Below are positions 1-8,924 of a DNA stretch of 64,000 nt, piece after piece. The notes under the pieces were generated by a model. The model was not told the origin of the DNA and searched no databases. It saw nothing but the letters and a program-made list of their open reading frames with translations. Origin of the DNA: Cellulomonas sp. RIT-PI-Y (GTDB lineage Bacteria > Actinomycetota > Actinomycetes > Actinomycetales > Cellulomonadaceae); contig NZ_JANZKP010000015.1 in the NCBI RefSeq assembly GCF_025642745.1, forward strand, positions 1 to 64,000. The letters are read 5' to 3'. Within the stretch, counting starts at the first letter, position 1; every line of letters begins with the position of its first letter. Position numbers and translations under genes: made by a program.

Positions 1-975
1 CCCCGCAAGCGCCGCCACATCGGCCGCCGGATCGCCCTGGTCCTCGTCCTGCTGCTGGTCCTGGTGATCGCCTGGCCGATCGGTCTCGGCTTCTGGGCCA
101 ACGGCAAGATCCAGCACGTCGACGCGCTCTCCGGTGCCGCGAACACCCCCGGCGAGACCTACCTGCTGACCGGATCGGATTCGCGCGCCGACGGCGCGAT
201 CGAGGACACCCAGACCGTCGGCGCCCGGACCGACACCATCCTGCTGCTGCAGGTGCCCGACTCCGGTCCGCCCGCGCTGATCTCGCTGCCCCGGGACACC
301 TACGTCGACATCCCCGGCTACTCCCCCGGCAAACTGAACGCCGCGTTCTCCTGGGGCGGCGCACCGCTGCTGGTGCAGACCGTCGAGCAGCTCACCGGCC
401 TCACCGTCGACCACTACGTCGAGATCGGCTTCGCCGGGGTCGAGGGCGTCGTCGACGCGGTCGGCGGCGTCGACCTCTGCCTCGACGACTCCGTCCTGAC
501 CTTCCCCGTCGCGGACACCAACTCCGGCCTGTTCTGGGATGCCCCCGGCTGCAAGACCGTGGACGGTGTGACCGCACTCGCCTTCGCCCGGATGCGCTAC
601 TCCGACCCGACCGGCGACATCGGCCGGGGCCAGCGCCAGCGCCAGCTGATCAGCGCGATCACCCAGGCGGTCGCGACCCCGGGCACGGTGCTGAACCCGA
701 ACCGGCAGATCTCGCTGATCGACGCGGGCACCAGCGCCCTGACCACCAGCGAGGGCACCGACATCGTCGACATGGGCAAACTCGCCCTCGCCTTCCGTTC
801 CGCCAGCGGTGAGGGCGGCATCACCGGCACCCCGCCGATCAAGAGCCTGGACTACCGGCCCGGCGGAGTGGGCTCCACGGTGCTCCTCGACCCGGACACG
901 ACACCGACGTTCTTCGCCCAGATCCGGGACGGTGAGCTCGCACCCGGGGTGTACGGCGGGATACCCGGTACCTGA
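1..975 (+). CDS. LytR-CpsA-Psr (LCP) family protein, 5' end outside window
   Basis: Probable phosphotransferase that attaches anionic glycopolymers to peptidoglycan on the outer face of the membrane. The frame is open from base 1, so the start lies upstream; the visible part begins with a basic stretch (PRKRRHIGRR) and one membrane segment over about codons 11-31, the usual type II topology. LCP motifs follow: GSDSRAD, the arginine-containing LISLPRDTYVDIPG, a KLNAAFSWGG helix, DHYVEIGF, VDAVGGVDLCLD and FARMRYSDPTGDIGRGQRQR. These match the family's pyrophosphate- and lipid-binding core. The C-terminal extension is short. The neighbouring acyltransferase and GtrA genes are also envelope functions. 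Family assignment is firm; the glycopolymer is unknown. Confidence 0.93.
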   Translation, partial: PRKRRHIGRRIALVLVLLLVLVIAWPIGLGFWANGKIQHVDALSGAANTPGETYLLTGSDSRADGAIEDTQTVGARTDTILLLQVPDSGPPALISLPRDTYVDIPGYSPGKLNAAFSWGGAPLLVQTVEQLTGLTVDHYVEIGFAGVEGVVDAVGGVDLCLDDSVLTFPVADTNSGLFWDAPGCKTVDGVTALAFARMRYSDPTGDIGRGQRQRQLISAITQAVATPGTVLNPNRQISLIDAGTSALTTSEGTDIVDMGKLALAFRSASGEGGITGTPPIKSLDYRPGGVGSTVLLDPDTTPTFFAQIRDGELAPGVYGGIPGT

Positions 976-1038
976 GTCGCGGTCCACGCGACCAGGACCG
1001 TCCGGTCGACAGGTCGCTCGCGATGTGCCCCGGCGGTC

Positions 1039-2238
1039 TCAGCCGGCCCAGCCCACGCCCACGAGCCGCCGGCCGCCGCGCCACGCCTGCACCGCCCCGT
1101 CCCGCAGCCGCTCGCAGCCCCGGGTGGTCGCCCTCCGCAGGCGCGGCCCGAACGGCTTCTCCACGAACCGGTGCACCAGCCAGGCCAGCACCAGCGACAG
1201 CGCGATGGCCGCGCCCAGCACCGCCCACACCGGCAGGCGGTCGTGCAGCAGGTGGATCACGTACAGGCCCCAGTACTCGTGCAGCAGGTACAGCGGGTAG
1301 GTCAGCGCACCGGCGGCGGTCAGGCCGGACCAGGTCCACCGGTTGACCGGGCTGAGCGCCACCACCGCGACCAGCGCGATACAGGCCAGCAGTGCGAGCG
1401 CGAGTCCCAGGGCGACCGGCGGGGCGACCGAGTTCCGGCCGAGCGAGTCCATCCGGGCGGGGACCAGGGCCGCCAGCACGAGGACGGCGTTCCCGGCGAC
1501 GATCAGCCACGGCAGGACCGCGTGACCACACCGATGGATCACGTAGAGCGCCATCCCGGCGGCGAACAGCGGGGCGTAGGGCGCGACCAGCCAGGTCACT
1601 CCGTCCGACCAGCCGAGCACCCGGGCGCCCATCGCCGCCAGCGGCCACAGCGCCGCGAAGGCCAGCACCCGGCGGCGGGTGATGCCGAAGGCCGCGAACA
1701 CCGCGATCAGCAGGTAGAAACGCAGCTCGACCCAGAGGGTCCAGTACACGCCGTCCACGTGACCGACGTCGACCATCGACTGCAGCAGGGTCAGGTTCAC
1801 CAGCACCTGCCCACCGGTGATCTCCTTGCCGGGCCAGATGGCCAGCAGCAGGAACCCGGTGGCCAGCACGGCCACCCAGTACCCGGGGTACAGCCGCCCG
1901 ATCCGGGACCCGATGATGTCCGGCACCGAGCGACCCCACGCGGTCATCAGGATGACGAACCCGCTGATCACGAAGAACAGCTCCGGGCCCAGGGACAGGT
2001 AGGTCGCGACCGGGGCCAGAGCGGGCGCGACCTCGGCCAGGTCGCGGCCCCAGGCGTCGGTCTCCCGCGCGGTGAAGTGGTAGAGCAGCACGCCGAGCGC
2101 GGCCAGGAACCGCAGGCCGTCCAGCGCGGCCAACCGGGAGGCCGGCCGCGCCGTGGCGTGCTCCGCGCGGGGAGCCGGCACGGTGGGCAGGCTCCCCGTC
2201 AGGACGGCAGGGCTGCTGATCGTGGTCGGTGCGCTCAC
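1039..2238 (-). CDS. Acyltransferase family 3 (OafA/YrhL-like) membrane protein
   Basis: A 399-residue multi-spanning acyltransferase expected to transfer an acyl group, often acetyl, to an extracellular sugar. The diagnostic start of the fold is seen after about 35 residues: RLAALDGLRFLAALGVLLYH, then ELFFVISGFV, IGRLYPGYW and WTLWVELRFYLL, with some ten hydrophobic segments and a basic cytoplasmic tail (VEKPFGPRLRRA). There is no SGNH domain at the end, so this is the membrane-only form. The GTG start follows a TAGCGT -10 box at 2245-2250 by only 6 nt, so the mRNA is probably leaderless. It converges on the LCP gene and may modify the same polymer; that link is inferred from position only. 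Confidence 0.88.
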   Translation of the reverse strand: MSAPTTISSPAVLTGSLPTVPAPRAEHATARPASRLAALDGLRFLAALGVLLYHFTARETDAWGRDLAEVAPALAPVATYLSLGPELFFVISGFVILMTAWGRSVPDIIGSRIGRLYPGYWVAVLATGFLLLAIWPGKEITGGQVLVNLTLLQSMVDVGHVDGVYWTLWVELRFYLLIAVFAAFGITRRRVLAFAALWPLAAMGARVLGWSDGVTWLVAPYAPLFAAGMALYVIHRCGHAVLPWLIVAGNAVLVLAALVPARMDSLGRNSVAPPVALGLALALLACIALVAVVALSPVNRWTWSGLTAAGALTYPLYLLHEYWGLYVIHLLHDRLPVWAVLGAAIALSLVLAWLVHRFVEKPFGPRLRRATTRGCERLRDGAVQAWRGGRRLVGVGWAG

Positions 2239-2311
2239 GCTGCGACGCTAGGTCGGCCGCTCCGGGACCGCCCGTCGAGACCGTGGCCTCAGCGCGATCC
2301 GAACCGGACCT

Positions 2312-2860
2312 TCACAACGTGCCGAACCCGATCGACGGGCCCACACCGCCCTGTCCGTGCCGGGCGCGCAGCTTCTCGCCCTTGGCGTCGGCCTGGGCCC
2401 GCAGGTCCTCCTGGAACCGGACCATCGCGGCCGCGACCCGGGTGGCGACGTCGTCGGTGCCGGACCCGAGGATCCGGGCGGCCAGCAGCCCCGCGTTGCG
2501 CGCACCGCCGATCGACACGGTCGCCACCGGGACCCCGGCGGGCATCTGCACGATCGACAGCAGCGAGTCCAGGCCGTCCAGCCGGGCCAGCGGCACCGGG
2601 ACGCCGATCACCGGCAGCGGGGTGACGGCGGCCAGCATGCCGGGCAGGTGCGCGGCTCCCCCGGCCCCGGCCACGATCACCCGCAGCCCGCGAGCCGCGG
2701 CGGTCCGGCCGTAGTCGACCATCTTCTCCGGCTGCCGGTGCGCGGAGACCACGTCGACCTCCACCGGGACGTCGAACTCGGCCAGGGCCTGTGCGGCGTC
2801 CGCCATCACCGGCCAGTCCGAGTCGGACCCCATCACGATGCCGACCAATGGCTGTGTCAC
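2312..2860 (-). CDS. purE: N5-carboxyaminoimidazole ribonucleotide mutase PurE
   Basis: Class I PurE, 182 residues, converting N5-CAIR to CAIR in cytoplasmic purine synthesis. Signature sequences are [13 protein letters not shown] near the N-terminus, the catalytic histidine in [23 protein letters not shown], and the loop [10 protein letters not shown] followed by [22 protein letters not shown] in two overlapping stretches. The GTG start at 2860 overlaps the purK stop (GTGA, 2857-2860), so the two are translationally coupled and purK comes first. The pairing with PurK is what a class I PurE needs, since PurK supplies its substrate. The last 25 or so residues ([12 protein letters not shown] onward) are a poorly conserved tail. 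Confidence 0.97.
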   Translation of the reverse strand: MTQPLVGIVMGSDSDWPVMADAAQALAEFDVPVEVDVVSAHRQPEKMVDYGRTAAARGLRVIVAGAGGAAHLPGMLAAVTPLPVIGVPVPLARLDGLDSLLSIVQMPAGVPVATVSIGGARNAGLLAARILGSGTDDVATRVAAAMVRFQEDLRAQADAKGEKLRARHGQGGVGPSIGFGTL

Positions 2861-4002
2861 GCGTTCTCTCCCCTCACGAGGTCCGCCGCGGCACGGGCCC
2901 GCGCCCGCACGCTGTCCAGGTCGTCGCCGGTGACCGTCACGTGCCCGAGCTTGCGCCCCGGGCGGACGGCCTTGCCGTACAGATGGATCTTGACCTCCGG
3001 GTCGAGCAGGGCCAGGGCGTCGGTCAGGGACTCCCGGCTGCTGCCGAGCACGTTGACCATCACGGTCCACGGCGCACGGGCGGCGGTCCCCCCCAGCGGG
3101 AGGTCCAGCACCGCCCGCAGGTGCTGCTCGAACTGGCTGGTCACCGCTCCGTCGATCGTCCAGTGCCCGGAGTTGTGCGGCCGCATGGCCAGCTCGTTCA
3201 CCAGCAGTCCGCCGTCGGGCAGCTCGAACAGCTCCACCGCCAGCACGCCGGTCACGCCCAGGCCCTCGGCGACGGCACGGCCGATCCGCTCCGCCTCGGC
3301 CGCGGTGGCCGGATCCAGGTCGGGGGCCGGGGCGACCACCTCCGCGCACACGCCGTCGCGCTGCACCGACTCGACGACCGGCCAGGTGCGGACCTCCCCG
3401 GAGGGGGTGCGGGCGACCAGCACGGCCAGCTCCCGGGTGAACGGCACCAGCTCCTCGGCCAGCAGGGGCGCCCCGGTCCCGGACGCGGCGGCGTCGAACC
3501 AGTCCCGCACCTGGTCGGCGTCCCGCACCACCCGCACGCCCTTGCCGTCGTAGCCGCCGCGGGCGGTCTTGACCACCGCGGCGCGTCCACCGGTCGCCCC
3601 GTCCAGGAACCGGTCCAGGTCCGCGGCGGAGTCCAGCGCCGCCCACCGTGGGCACGGGACCCCGAGCGCGGACAGCCGGGTGCGCATCACGATCTTGTCC
3701 TGGGCGTGCACCAGGGCATCCGGTCCCGGGTGCACCGGCACTCCGCGTCGGCCGAGTTCGGCCAGCAGCTCGTTCGGCACGTGCTCGTGCTCGAAGGTCA
3801 GCACCGAGGCGCCGGACACGAGGCGTTCCACCGCCACCGGGTCGCCGGCCTCGCCCACCGGCGCGTCGACCACCACCTGCGCCGCCGACGACACCGCGTC
3901 CTCGACCAGCACCCTCAGGTGCAGGCCCAACGCGGTCGCCGCGGGTGCCATCATGCGGGCGAGTTGCCCACCACCGACCACTGCCACCACGGGAGCTGCC
4001 AC
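2857..4002 (-). CDS. purK: N5-carboxyaminoimidazole ribonucleotide synthase PurK
   Basis: ATP-grasp enzyme that makes N5-CAIR from AIR, bicarbonate and ATP for PurE. I place the start at the GTG at 4002, giving [17 protein letters not shown] at the N-terminus as in most PurK proteins; a longer frame to 4053 exists but a TAGGGT -10 box (4010-4015) lies 7 nt before 4002 and the extra 17 residues look non-homologous. ATP-grasp signs include [34 protein letters not shown] and the metal-binding [18 protein letters not shown]. Length, 381 residues, is normal. It overlaps purE by 4 bp and is divergent from the GtrA gene, whose own leaderless start is 80 bp away. Confidence 0.96.
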   Translation of the reverse strand: MAAPVVAVVGGGQLARMMAPAATALGLHLRVLVEDAVSSAAQVVVDAPVGEAGDPVAVERLVSGASVLTFEHEHVPNELLAELGRRGVPVHPGPDALVHAQDKIVMRTRLSALGVPCPRWAALDSAADLDRFLDGATGGRAAVVKTARGGYDGKGVRVVRDADQVRDWFDAAASGTGAPLLAEELVPFTRELAVLVARTPSGEVRTWPVVESVQRDGVCAEVVAPAPDLDPATAAEAERIGRAVAEGLGVTGVLAVELFELPDGGLLVNELAMRPHNSGHWTIDGAVTSQFEQHLRAVLDLPLGGTAARAPWTVMVNVLGSSRESLTDALALLDPEVKIHLYGKAVRPGRKLGHVTVTGDDLDSVRARARAAADLVRGENA

Positions 4003-4083
4003 GACCGGAACCCTAGTCGACGGACCGGCGGGCACGGGACCTTCGCTCAGCACGCACTCAGGAGCCCGGGATACCGTGGGCGG

Positions 4084-4692
4084 ATGACCTCCGGCTCACC
4101 GACCCTCCTCGACGGTCCGCGCACCTCGCGGACGTTCCGGGACCGGTGGAACGACACCCTGCGGGCCCGGGCGGTGGAGCTGGCGCGGTTCGGTTCGGTG
4201 GGCTCGGTGGCCTTCGTGGTCGACATGGGCACCTACAACCTGCTGCGCTTCGGGCCGGTCGCGCTGTTCAGCGAGAAGCCGATCACCGCCCGGATCGTCG
4301 CCGTGGTGATCTCCACCCTGGTGTCCTGGCTGGGCAGCCGGTACTGGACGTTCGCGGATCAGCGCTCCGCGCGTCAGGGCCGCGAGTTCGCCCTGTTCGG
4401 CGCGATCAACGTGGTCGGGATCGCGATCACGGTCGGTGCTCTGGCGTTCTCGCACTACGTGCTGGGCCTGTCCGGACCGTGGTCGGACAACATCGCGAAC
4501 ATCATCGGCATCGTGCTCGGCACCATCGTCCGCTACCTGGGCTACAAGGCCTTCGTCTTCACCGGGACCGCGACGCTGCCGACCCAGCTGGCCGAGATCG
4601 GTCAGCAGTCCGCCGAGCCGCAGGTGGTCGAGGTCATCGGCATCACCCCGGCCCAGGTCACCGAGGACGTCCGGCAGGCCACCGCGGACTAG
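4084..4692 (+). CDS. GtrA-like membrane protein
   Basis: A 202-residue protein of the GtrA/DPMS accessory family, four-helix membrane proteins thought to help flip or present polyprenyl-linked sugars for envelope glycosylation. The GtrA core runs from about residue 35 (ELARFGSVGSVAFVVDMGTY) through ISTLVSWLGSRYWTFADQ and ends at IVRYLGYKAFVFTG, both hallmark stretches. The hydrophilic tail of about 45 residues is extra. The ATG at 4084 is 6 nt after TACCGT (4072-4077), with no Shine-Dalgarno sequence, suggesting a leaderless mRNA. Its TAG stop shares the tetranucleotide CTAG (4689-4692) with the opposing kinase gene. Position next to purK and polymer genes fits an envelope role; the partner enzyme is not visible here. 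Confidence 0.9.
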   Translation: MTSGSPTLLDGPRTSRTFRDRWNDTLRARAVELARFGSVGSVAFVVDMGTYNLLRFGPVALFSEKPITARIVAVVISTLVSWLGSRYWTFADQRSARQGREFALFGAINVVGIAITVGALAFSHYVLGLSGPWSDNIANIIGIVLGTIVRYLGYKAFVFTGTATLPTQLAEIGQQSAEPQVVEVIGITPAQVTEDVRQATAD

Positions 4693-6005
4693 CGCCGGCG
4701 GCGTTCCGCCCGCGGGGAGATCACCGAACCGCGCGGCAGCACCACGTCCGGGTCCATCGCCTTGGGCACACCGGTGAGGAACAGGGCGAAGACCGCCGGT
4801 CGGCGCTGCGCCAGCTCCAGCCGGGCACCGTCCCCCGCAGCCAGGTCCCGGGCCAGCGCGAGACCGAGGCCGGTGCCCTTCCCGCTGGTGACCTCGCGTT
4901 CGAAGATCCGCGGCGCCAGCTCGTCGTCGACGCCCTCGCCCTGGTCGGCGACCTCCAGGACCACAGCCCGGGAGGCGCCCTCCCGGGAGCGCACCGTGGT
5001 GGTGCCGCCGCCGTGCCGCAGCGAGTTCTCGATCAGGGTGGCCAGCACCTGTGCCAGGCCGCCCGGCGTGACGAGCACCTGCGCCCGGGGGTCGACCTCG
5101 ATCACCAGCTCGCGGCCCTCGGCCTCGAAGGTGGGCCGCCACTCCTCCTCCTGCTGGTGCACCACGTCCAGCAGCCGCACCGCCTCGGTGGTGCCGCCCT
5201 GGGCCCGGCGGGAGTTGGTCAGCAGGTCGTCGACCACCCGGACCAGTCGCTCCACCTGCTCCAGCGAGATCCGGGCCTCCTCGCGCACCGCCTCGTCGTC
5301 GGTGGCGAGCATGATCTCCTCCAGCCGCATGGACAGCGCGGTCAGCGGTGTGCGCAGCTGGTGCGAGGCGTCCGAGGCGAACTGCCGTTCCGCGGCCAGC
5401 CGTCCCGCCATCCGGTCCGCGGACCGCGCGAGCTCGGCGGCCACCAGGTCGATCTCCTCCACGCCCGAGGGCTCCAACTGGGGACGCACCTGCCCCGAGC
5501 CGAGCTGCTCGGCGGACGCGGCCAGGTAGACCAGCGGCGCGGCCAGGCGGTTCGCCTGCCAGATCGCGGTCGCGATGCCCGCCGCGAAGGCGACCAGGGC
5601 GGCCGCCACCACCAGCCCCACCACCCGGCCGCTCAGCAGGAACAGGTCCCACCACTCGGCGTACAGGGTGACCCGGGCACCGCTGGCCGAGGTCTCGGTG
5701 ACCGTCTCCGGCCGTGACGGCACCTCCGGGCCGGCCTGGAACCGCGCACCGTCCTCGGTCACCACGTAGATCGACACCGGGGTGCCGTCCCGTTCGACGT
5801 AGGGCTCGAGCATGGCGTCGGACAGCGGGGTGCCCTCGGCCAGCCGGTTGTCGATCATCCGGGCGACGTCACTGGCCCGGGTCTGCAGCTGGGAGACCTC
5901 GGTCTCCCGGATGTACTGGGCGCCGATGAACGCGAGCGGGAAGCCGAGCAGCACCACCGCCACGGTGACGGCCGCGATGGTGGCCTGGAGGACACGGCGA
6001 CGCAC
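4689..6005 (-). CDS. Two-component sensor histidine kinase (OmpR-system type)
   Basis: Membrane sensor kinase of 438 residues paired with the response regulator just upstream. It has an N-terminal membrane helix (about residues 7-30), a short extracytoplasmic sensor region of roughly 100 residues, a second membrane helix (LLSGRVVGLVVAAALVAF), a HAMP linker, a HisKA segment with the phosphorylated histidine in SDASHQLRTPLTAL (His215) and a HATPase domain with N box TLIENSLRHGGG and G boxes DQGEGV and GKGTGLGLALA. The gene starts with GTG 3 nt after the regulator's stop, so both are one operon. The sensed signal cannot be told from sequence. The C-terminal 25 residues are unrelated to the catalytic core. 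Confidence 0.94.
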   Translation of the reverse strand: MRRRVLQATIAAVTVAVVLLGFPLAFIGAQYIRETEVSQLQTRASDVARMIDNRLAEGTPLSDAMLEPYVERDGTPVSIYVVTEDGARFQAGPEVPSRPETVTETSASGARVTLYAEWWDLFLLSGRVVGLVVAAALVAFAAGIATAIWQANRLAAPLVYLAASAEQLGSGQVRPQLEPSGVEEIDLVAAELARSADRMAGRLAAERQFASDASHQLRTPLTALSMRLEEIMLATDDEAVREEARISLEQVERLVRVVDDLLTNSRRAQGGTTEAVRLLDVVHQQEEEWRPTFEAEGRELVIEVDPRAQVLVTPGGLAQVLATLIENSLRHGGGTTTVRSREGASRAVVLEVADQGEGVDDELAPRIFEREVTSGKGTGLGLALARDLAAGDGARLELAQRRPAVFALFLTGVPKAMDPDVVLPRGSVISPRAERRRR

Positions 6006-6008
6006 AGA

Positions 6009-6701
6009 TCAGCCCCGCTGACCCTCTCCGGTCTCGAACCGGAAGCCCATCCCGCGCACCGTGCTGATGTAGCGCGGCGAGCTGGCGTCGTCACCCAGCT
6101 TGCGACGCAGCCAGGAGACGTGCATGTCCAGGGTCTTGGTGGAGCCGGTCGGGTCGGAGCCCCAGACCTCGCGCATCAGGGTCTCGCGGGCCACCACCGT
6201 GCCGACCGAGCCGACCAGCACCCGCAGCAGGTCGAACTCCTTGGCGGTCAGGTGCAGCTCGCGCTCCCCCTGGAAGGCCCGGTGCGCGGCGACGTCCACC
6301 CGGACGTCCTGACCGCGCAGCTCTTCCTCCTCGGCCGGGTCCTGCCCGGTCCGGCGCAGCAGCGCCCGGACCCGGGCGAGCAGCTCGGCCAACCGGAACG
6401 GCTTGGTCACGTAGTCGTCGGCGCCCGCGTCCAGGCCGACCACCAGGTCGACCTCGTCCGCTCGGGCGGTCAGCACCAACACCGGGGTGGTCAGGCCCTG
6501 GTTCCGGATGGCACGGGCCACGTCGAGCCCGTCCATGTCCGGCAGCCCGAGGTCGAGCACCACCAGATCGGCCTCGGAGGCCCGGTCGATGGCACCCTGT
6601 CCGGTGCCCTGCACACGCACGTCGTAACCTTCACGGCCGAGCGCGCGCGCCAAAGGCTCGGCAATCGCGGGATCGTCCTCAGCCAGCAGCACCTGGGTCA
6701 T
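6009..6701 (-). CDS. OmpR/PhoB-family response regulator
   Basis: DNA-binding response regulator, 230 residues, partner of the kinase 3 nt downstream. The receiver domain has the acidic pair in LLAEDDPA, phospho-acceptor Asp50 in VVLDLGLPDMDG, the switch threonine in VLVLTARAD and lysine in ADDYVTKPF. The C-terminal winged helix shows LTAKEFDLLRVLV, STKTLDMHVSWLRRKLG and ISTVRGMGFRFE. A TAACAT -10 box (6708-6713) sits 6 nt before the ATG, so this operon also looks leaderless. It is divergent from the NarL-type kinase at 6855; the 153-bp spacer carries an inverted repeat that could serve either promoter. Confidence 0.95.
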   Translation of the reverse strand: MTQVLLAEDDPAIAEPLARALGREGYDVRVQGTGQGAIDRASEADLVVLDLGLPDMDGLDVARAIRNQGLTTPVLVLTARADEVDLVVGLDAGADDYVTKPFRLAELLARVRALLRRTGQDPAEEEELRGQDVRVDVAAHRAFQGERELHLTAKEFDLLRVLVGSVGTVVARETLMREVWGSDPTGSTKTLDMHVSWLRRKLGDDASSPRYISTVRGMGFRFETGEGQRG

Positions 6702-6773
6702 TGCGCCATGTTAGGTCACGGAACGGTCGAGGACACGGCGAGATCGGGCATGGATTCGGTCGAGTCGCGGTGA

Positions 6774-6803
6774 ACCGCCTCCGACCGGGGTCGTGGAGGC
6801 GGT
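6774..6803. promoter_or_regulatory. Inverted repeat in divergent regulator spacer
   Basis: ACCGCCTCC at 6774-6782 and GGAGGCGGT at 6795-6803 form perfect 9-bp arms around a 12-nt centre. It lies in the spacer between the OmpR-type regulator (start 6701) and the NarL-type kinase (start 6855), upstream of the latter's -10 box. It could be an operator or a weak hairpin. Confidence 0.4.
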
Positions 6804-6854
6804 CAGACCACGGGTGCACGCGCGCGATCCGGTCTCCTGCCTACCCTGATCCGC

Positions 6855-8093
6855 GTGAGCTGGTGGGAGCGCGTGACGCAGTGGCAGGAGCGCCACGGAT
6901 TCGCCATCGACCTGTTGGTGGTGTTCCTCAGCGCGCCCGTCGTGGTGGCGCTCGGCTGGAGCACGCAGGGGCGGCTGGTGGACGCGCTGCTGGCCGCGGG
7001 GCTCTGGCTGCCGCTCGGCTGGCGCCGTCGCAGCCCGGTGGTCTCGGTCGTGCTGGTCTTCGTCGCCGGGGTGTTGTGCCTCCCGGTGAACGGGCCGGTG
7101 TTCTTCCCCGGCACCTTCGCCGTCCTGATCGCGCTGTACTCGGTGACCATCTTCGGCCCGGCCTGGGCGCACCGGACCGCGATCATCTCGGCCGTGGTCG
7201 GCTGCGCGCTGCTCGGCGTGATGTTCGGGCTGACCTCGATGGGCAACGGCTACGGCACCGTCGAGGCCGCGATCGGGGTCACGGTCCTGGTCGGCGGCTT
7301 CAGCATGGCGCTGTGCATCTCCACCTGGGCCTTCGCGCTGACCCGGCGCTCGCGACGTGAACTGATCACCACCCTGCGCGACCGTGCCGAGCGGCTGGAG
7401 GTCGAGCGGGACCAGCAGGCCACCATCGCCGCGGCCGCCGAGCGCACCCGGATCGCCCGCGAGATGCACGACATCGTGGCGCACTCGCTGTCGGTGGTCG
7501 TGGCGCAGGCCGACGGTGGTCGCTACGCCGCCGCCGCGGACCCCGACGCGGCGGTGCGCTCCCTGACCACGATCGCCGAGACCGGCCGCGCCGCCCTGGC
7601 CGACATGCGCCGGCTGCTCGGGGTGCTGCGCGAGGCGCCGGAGCCGCGCACGGGCGCGATCCCGGCGGTCTCGACCCTGGCGCCGTCCACCCCGCAGCCC
7701 GCCGAGCACGATCTGGAGCAGTTGGTCGAGCAGGTCCGGGCCAGCGGCGTCCGCGCCTCCCTGGTCCGGATGGGCACCGCCCGCCGACTGCCGCCCGGCA
7801 TGGGCCTGACCGTCTACCGGATCTGCCAGGAGGCGCTGACCAACGTGCTCAAGCACGCCGGCCCCACGCCCGCGGTGACCGTGCTGGTGCAATGGGGACC
7901 GCGCTCGTTGGTGGTGGAGATCGCCGACGACGGACGCGGCGCCAGCGCGGACTCCGACGGCATGGGCCACGGACTGCTCGGCATGCGCGAGCGGGCGGCG
8001 ATGTTCGGCGGCACCGTCAGCAGCGGCCCCCGGCCGGGTGGCGGGTTCCGGGTCCGTGCGGAGCTGCCGTTGCCGACCGGCTCGGCCACCTAG
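6855..8093 (+). CDS. NarL-type sensor histidine kinase (HisKA_3)
   Basis: Sensor kinase of 412 residues with four to five membrane helices in the first 170 residues and no large extracellular domain, the common actinobacterial 'intramembrane-sensing' layout. The dimerization and phosphotransfer motif RIAREMHDIVAHSLSVVV places the phospho-histidine at His205. The HATPase part shows QEALTNVLKHAG, EIADDGRGAS and GHGLLGMRERAAMFGG. GTG at 6855 is 7 nt after TACCCT (6842-6847), a leaderless arrangement. The regulator gene follows after 10 bp and an ABC exporter after that, so the system probably controls the exporter in response to an envelope-acting compound. That target is an inference from gene order. 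Confidence 0.94.
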   Translation: MSWWERVTQWQERHGFAIDLLVVFLSAPVVVALGWSTQGRLVDALLAAGLWLPLGWRRRSPVVSVVLVFVAGVLCLPVNGPVFFPGTFAVLIALYSVTIFGPAWAHRTAIISAVVGCALLGVMFGLTSMGNGYGTVEAAIGVTVLVGGFSMALCISTWAFALTRRSRRELITTLRDRAERLEVERDQQATIAAAAERTRIAREMHDIVAHSLSVVVAQADGGRYAAAADPDAAVRSLTTIAETGRAALADMRRLLGVLREAPEPRTGAIPAVSTLAPSTPQPAEHDLEQLVEQVRASGVRASLVRMGTARRLPPGMGLTVYRICQEALTNVLKHAGPTPAVTVLVQWGPRSLVVEIADDGRGASADSDGMGHGLLGMRERAAMFGGTVSSGPRPGGGFRVRAELPLPTGSAT

Positions 8094-8103
8094 GCTGACC
8101 GGC

Positions 8104-8817
8104 ATGAGCGACGTGATTCGGGTCGGCCTGGTCGACGACCAGCAGCTGGTGCGCGCCGGGTTCCGGCTGGTGATCGACTCCCAGCCCGATCTCGAGGTGG
8201 TGCTGGAGGCGGGCGACGGTGAGCAGGCGGTGCGGGCGCTGGTCCCGGATACGCCGCAGTCGCGCAGCCTCGGCCCGGTGGACGTGGTCCTGATGGACGT
8301 CCGGATGCCGCTGATGGACGGGTTGAGCGCCACCGCGCGGATCATCGACGCGGCCACACCCGAGCACCCGGCGCCCAAGATCATCGTCCTGACCACCTTC
8401 GACCTGGACGAGTACGTGATGAGCGCGATCCGGGCCGGGGCCAGTGGCTTCCTGCTCAAGGACGCGCCGCCGGAGGACATGCTGCAGGCGATCCGCACGG
8501 TGCACGCCGGGGACGCGGTGATCGCGCCGTCCTCCACCCGGCGCCTGCTGGAGCACCTGGTCACCGCGCTGCCCGCCGAGCAGCCCGAGGCCGGTGCCGC
8601 GCAGGAGGCGCTGGCCAGCCTCACCGACCGCGAGCGCGAGGTGCTGGTCCTGATGGCCCGCGGCCGGTCCAACACCGAGATCGGCGCCGAGCTCTACGTG
8701 GCCGAGGCCACCGTCAAGACGCATGTCGGCCGGGTGCTGGCCAAGCTCGGCGCCCGGGACCGGGTGCAGGCCGTGGTCGTCGCCTACGAGACCGGTCTGA
8801 TCGTCCCCGGCAGCTGA
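8104..8817 (+). CDS. NarL/FixJ-family response regulator
   Basis: Response regulator of 237 residues with receiver motifs VGLVDDQQLVRAGF, Asp65 in VVLMDVRMPLMDG, IVLTTFD and GFLLKDAPPEDM, and a LuxR-type helix-turn-helix (LTDREREVLVLMARGRSNTE, then EATVKTHVGRVLAKLG). It follows its kinase by 10 bp. TAGGCT at 8091-8096, overlapping the kinase stop codon, is 7 nt before the ATG, so the regulator may also have its own leaderless transcript. A receiver insertion (about residues 48-60, DTPQSRSLG) is longer than usual. The ABC exporter genes begin 107 bp downstream and are the likely target. Confidence 0.95.
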   Translation: MSDVIRVGLVDDQQLVRAGFRLVIDSQPDLEVVLEAGDGEQAVRALVPDTPQSRSLGPVDVVLMDVRMPLMDGLSATARIIDAATPEHPAPKIIVLTTFDLDEYVMSAIRAGASGFLLKDAPPEDMLQAIRTVHAGDAVIAPSSTRRLLEHLVTALPAEQPEAGAAQEALASLTDREREVLVLMARGRSNTEIGAELYVAEATVKTHVGRVLAKLGARDRVQAVVVAYETGLIVPGS

Positions 8818-8924
8818 TCAGACCCCGGGATGACACCGGGTCCGGCCTCCGGGCTGACGACCGGCATCGCCGCGCTCCGTAGCGTCAGAGACGACAGTTC
8901 GACGTCTCGCACCAGGAGCATCCC

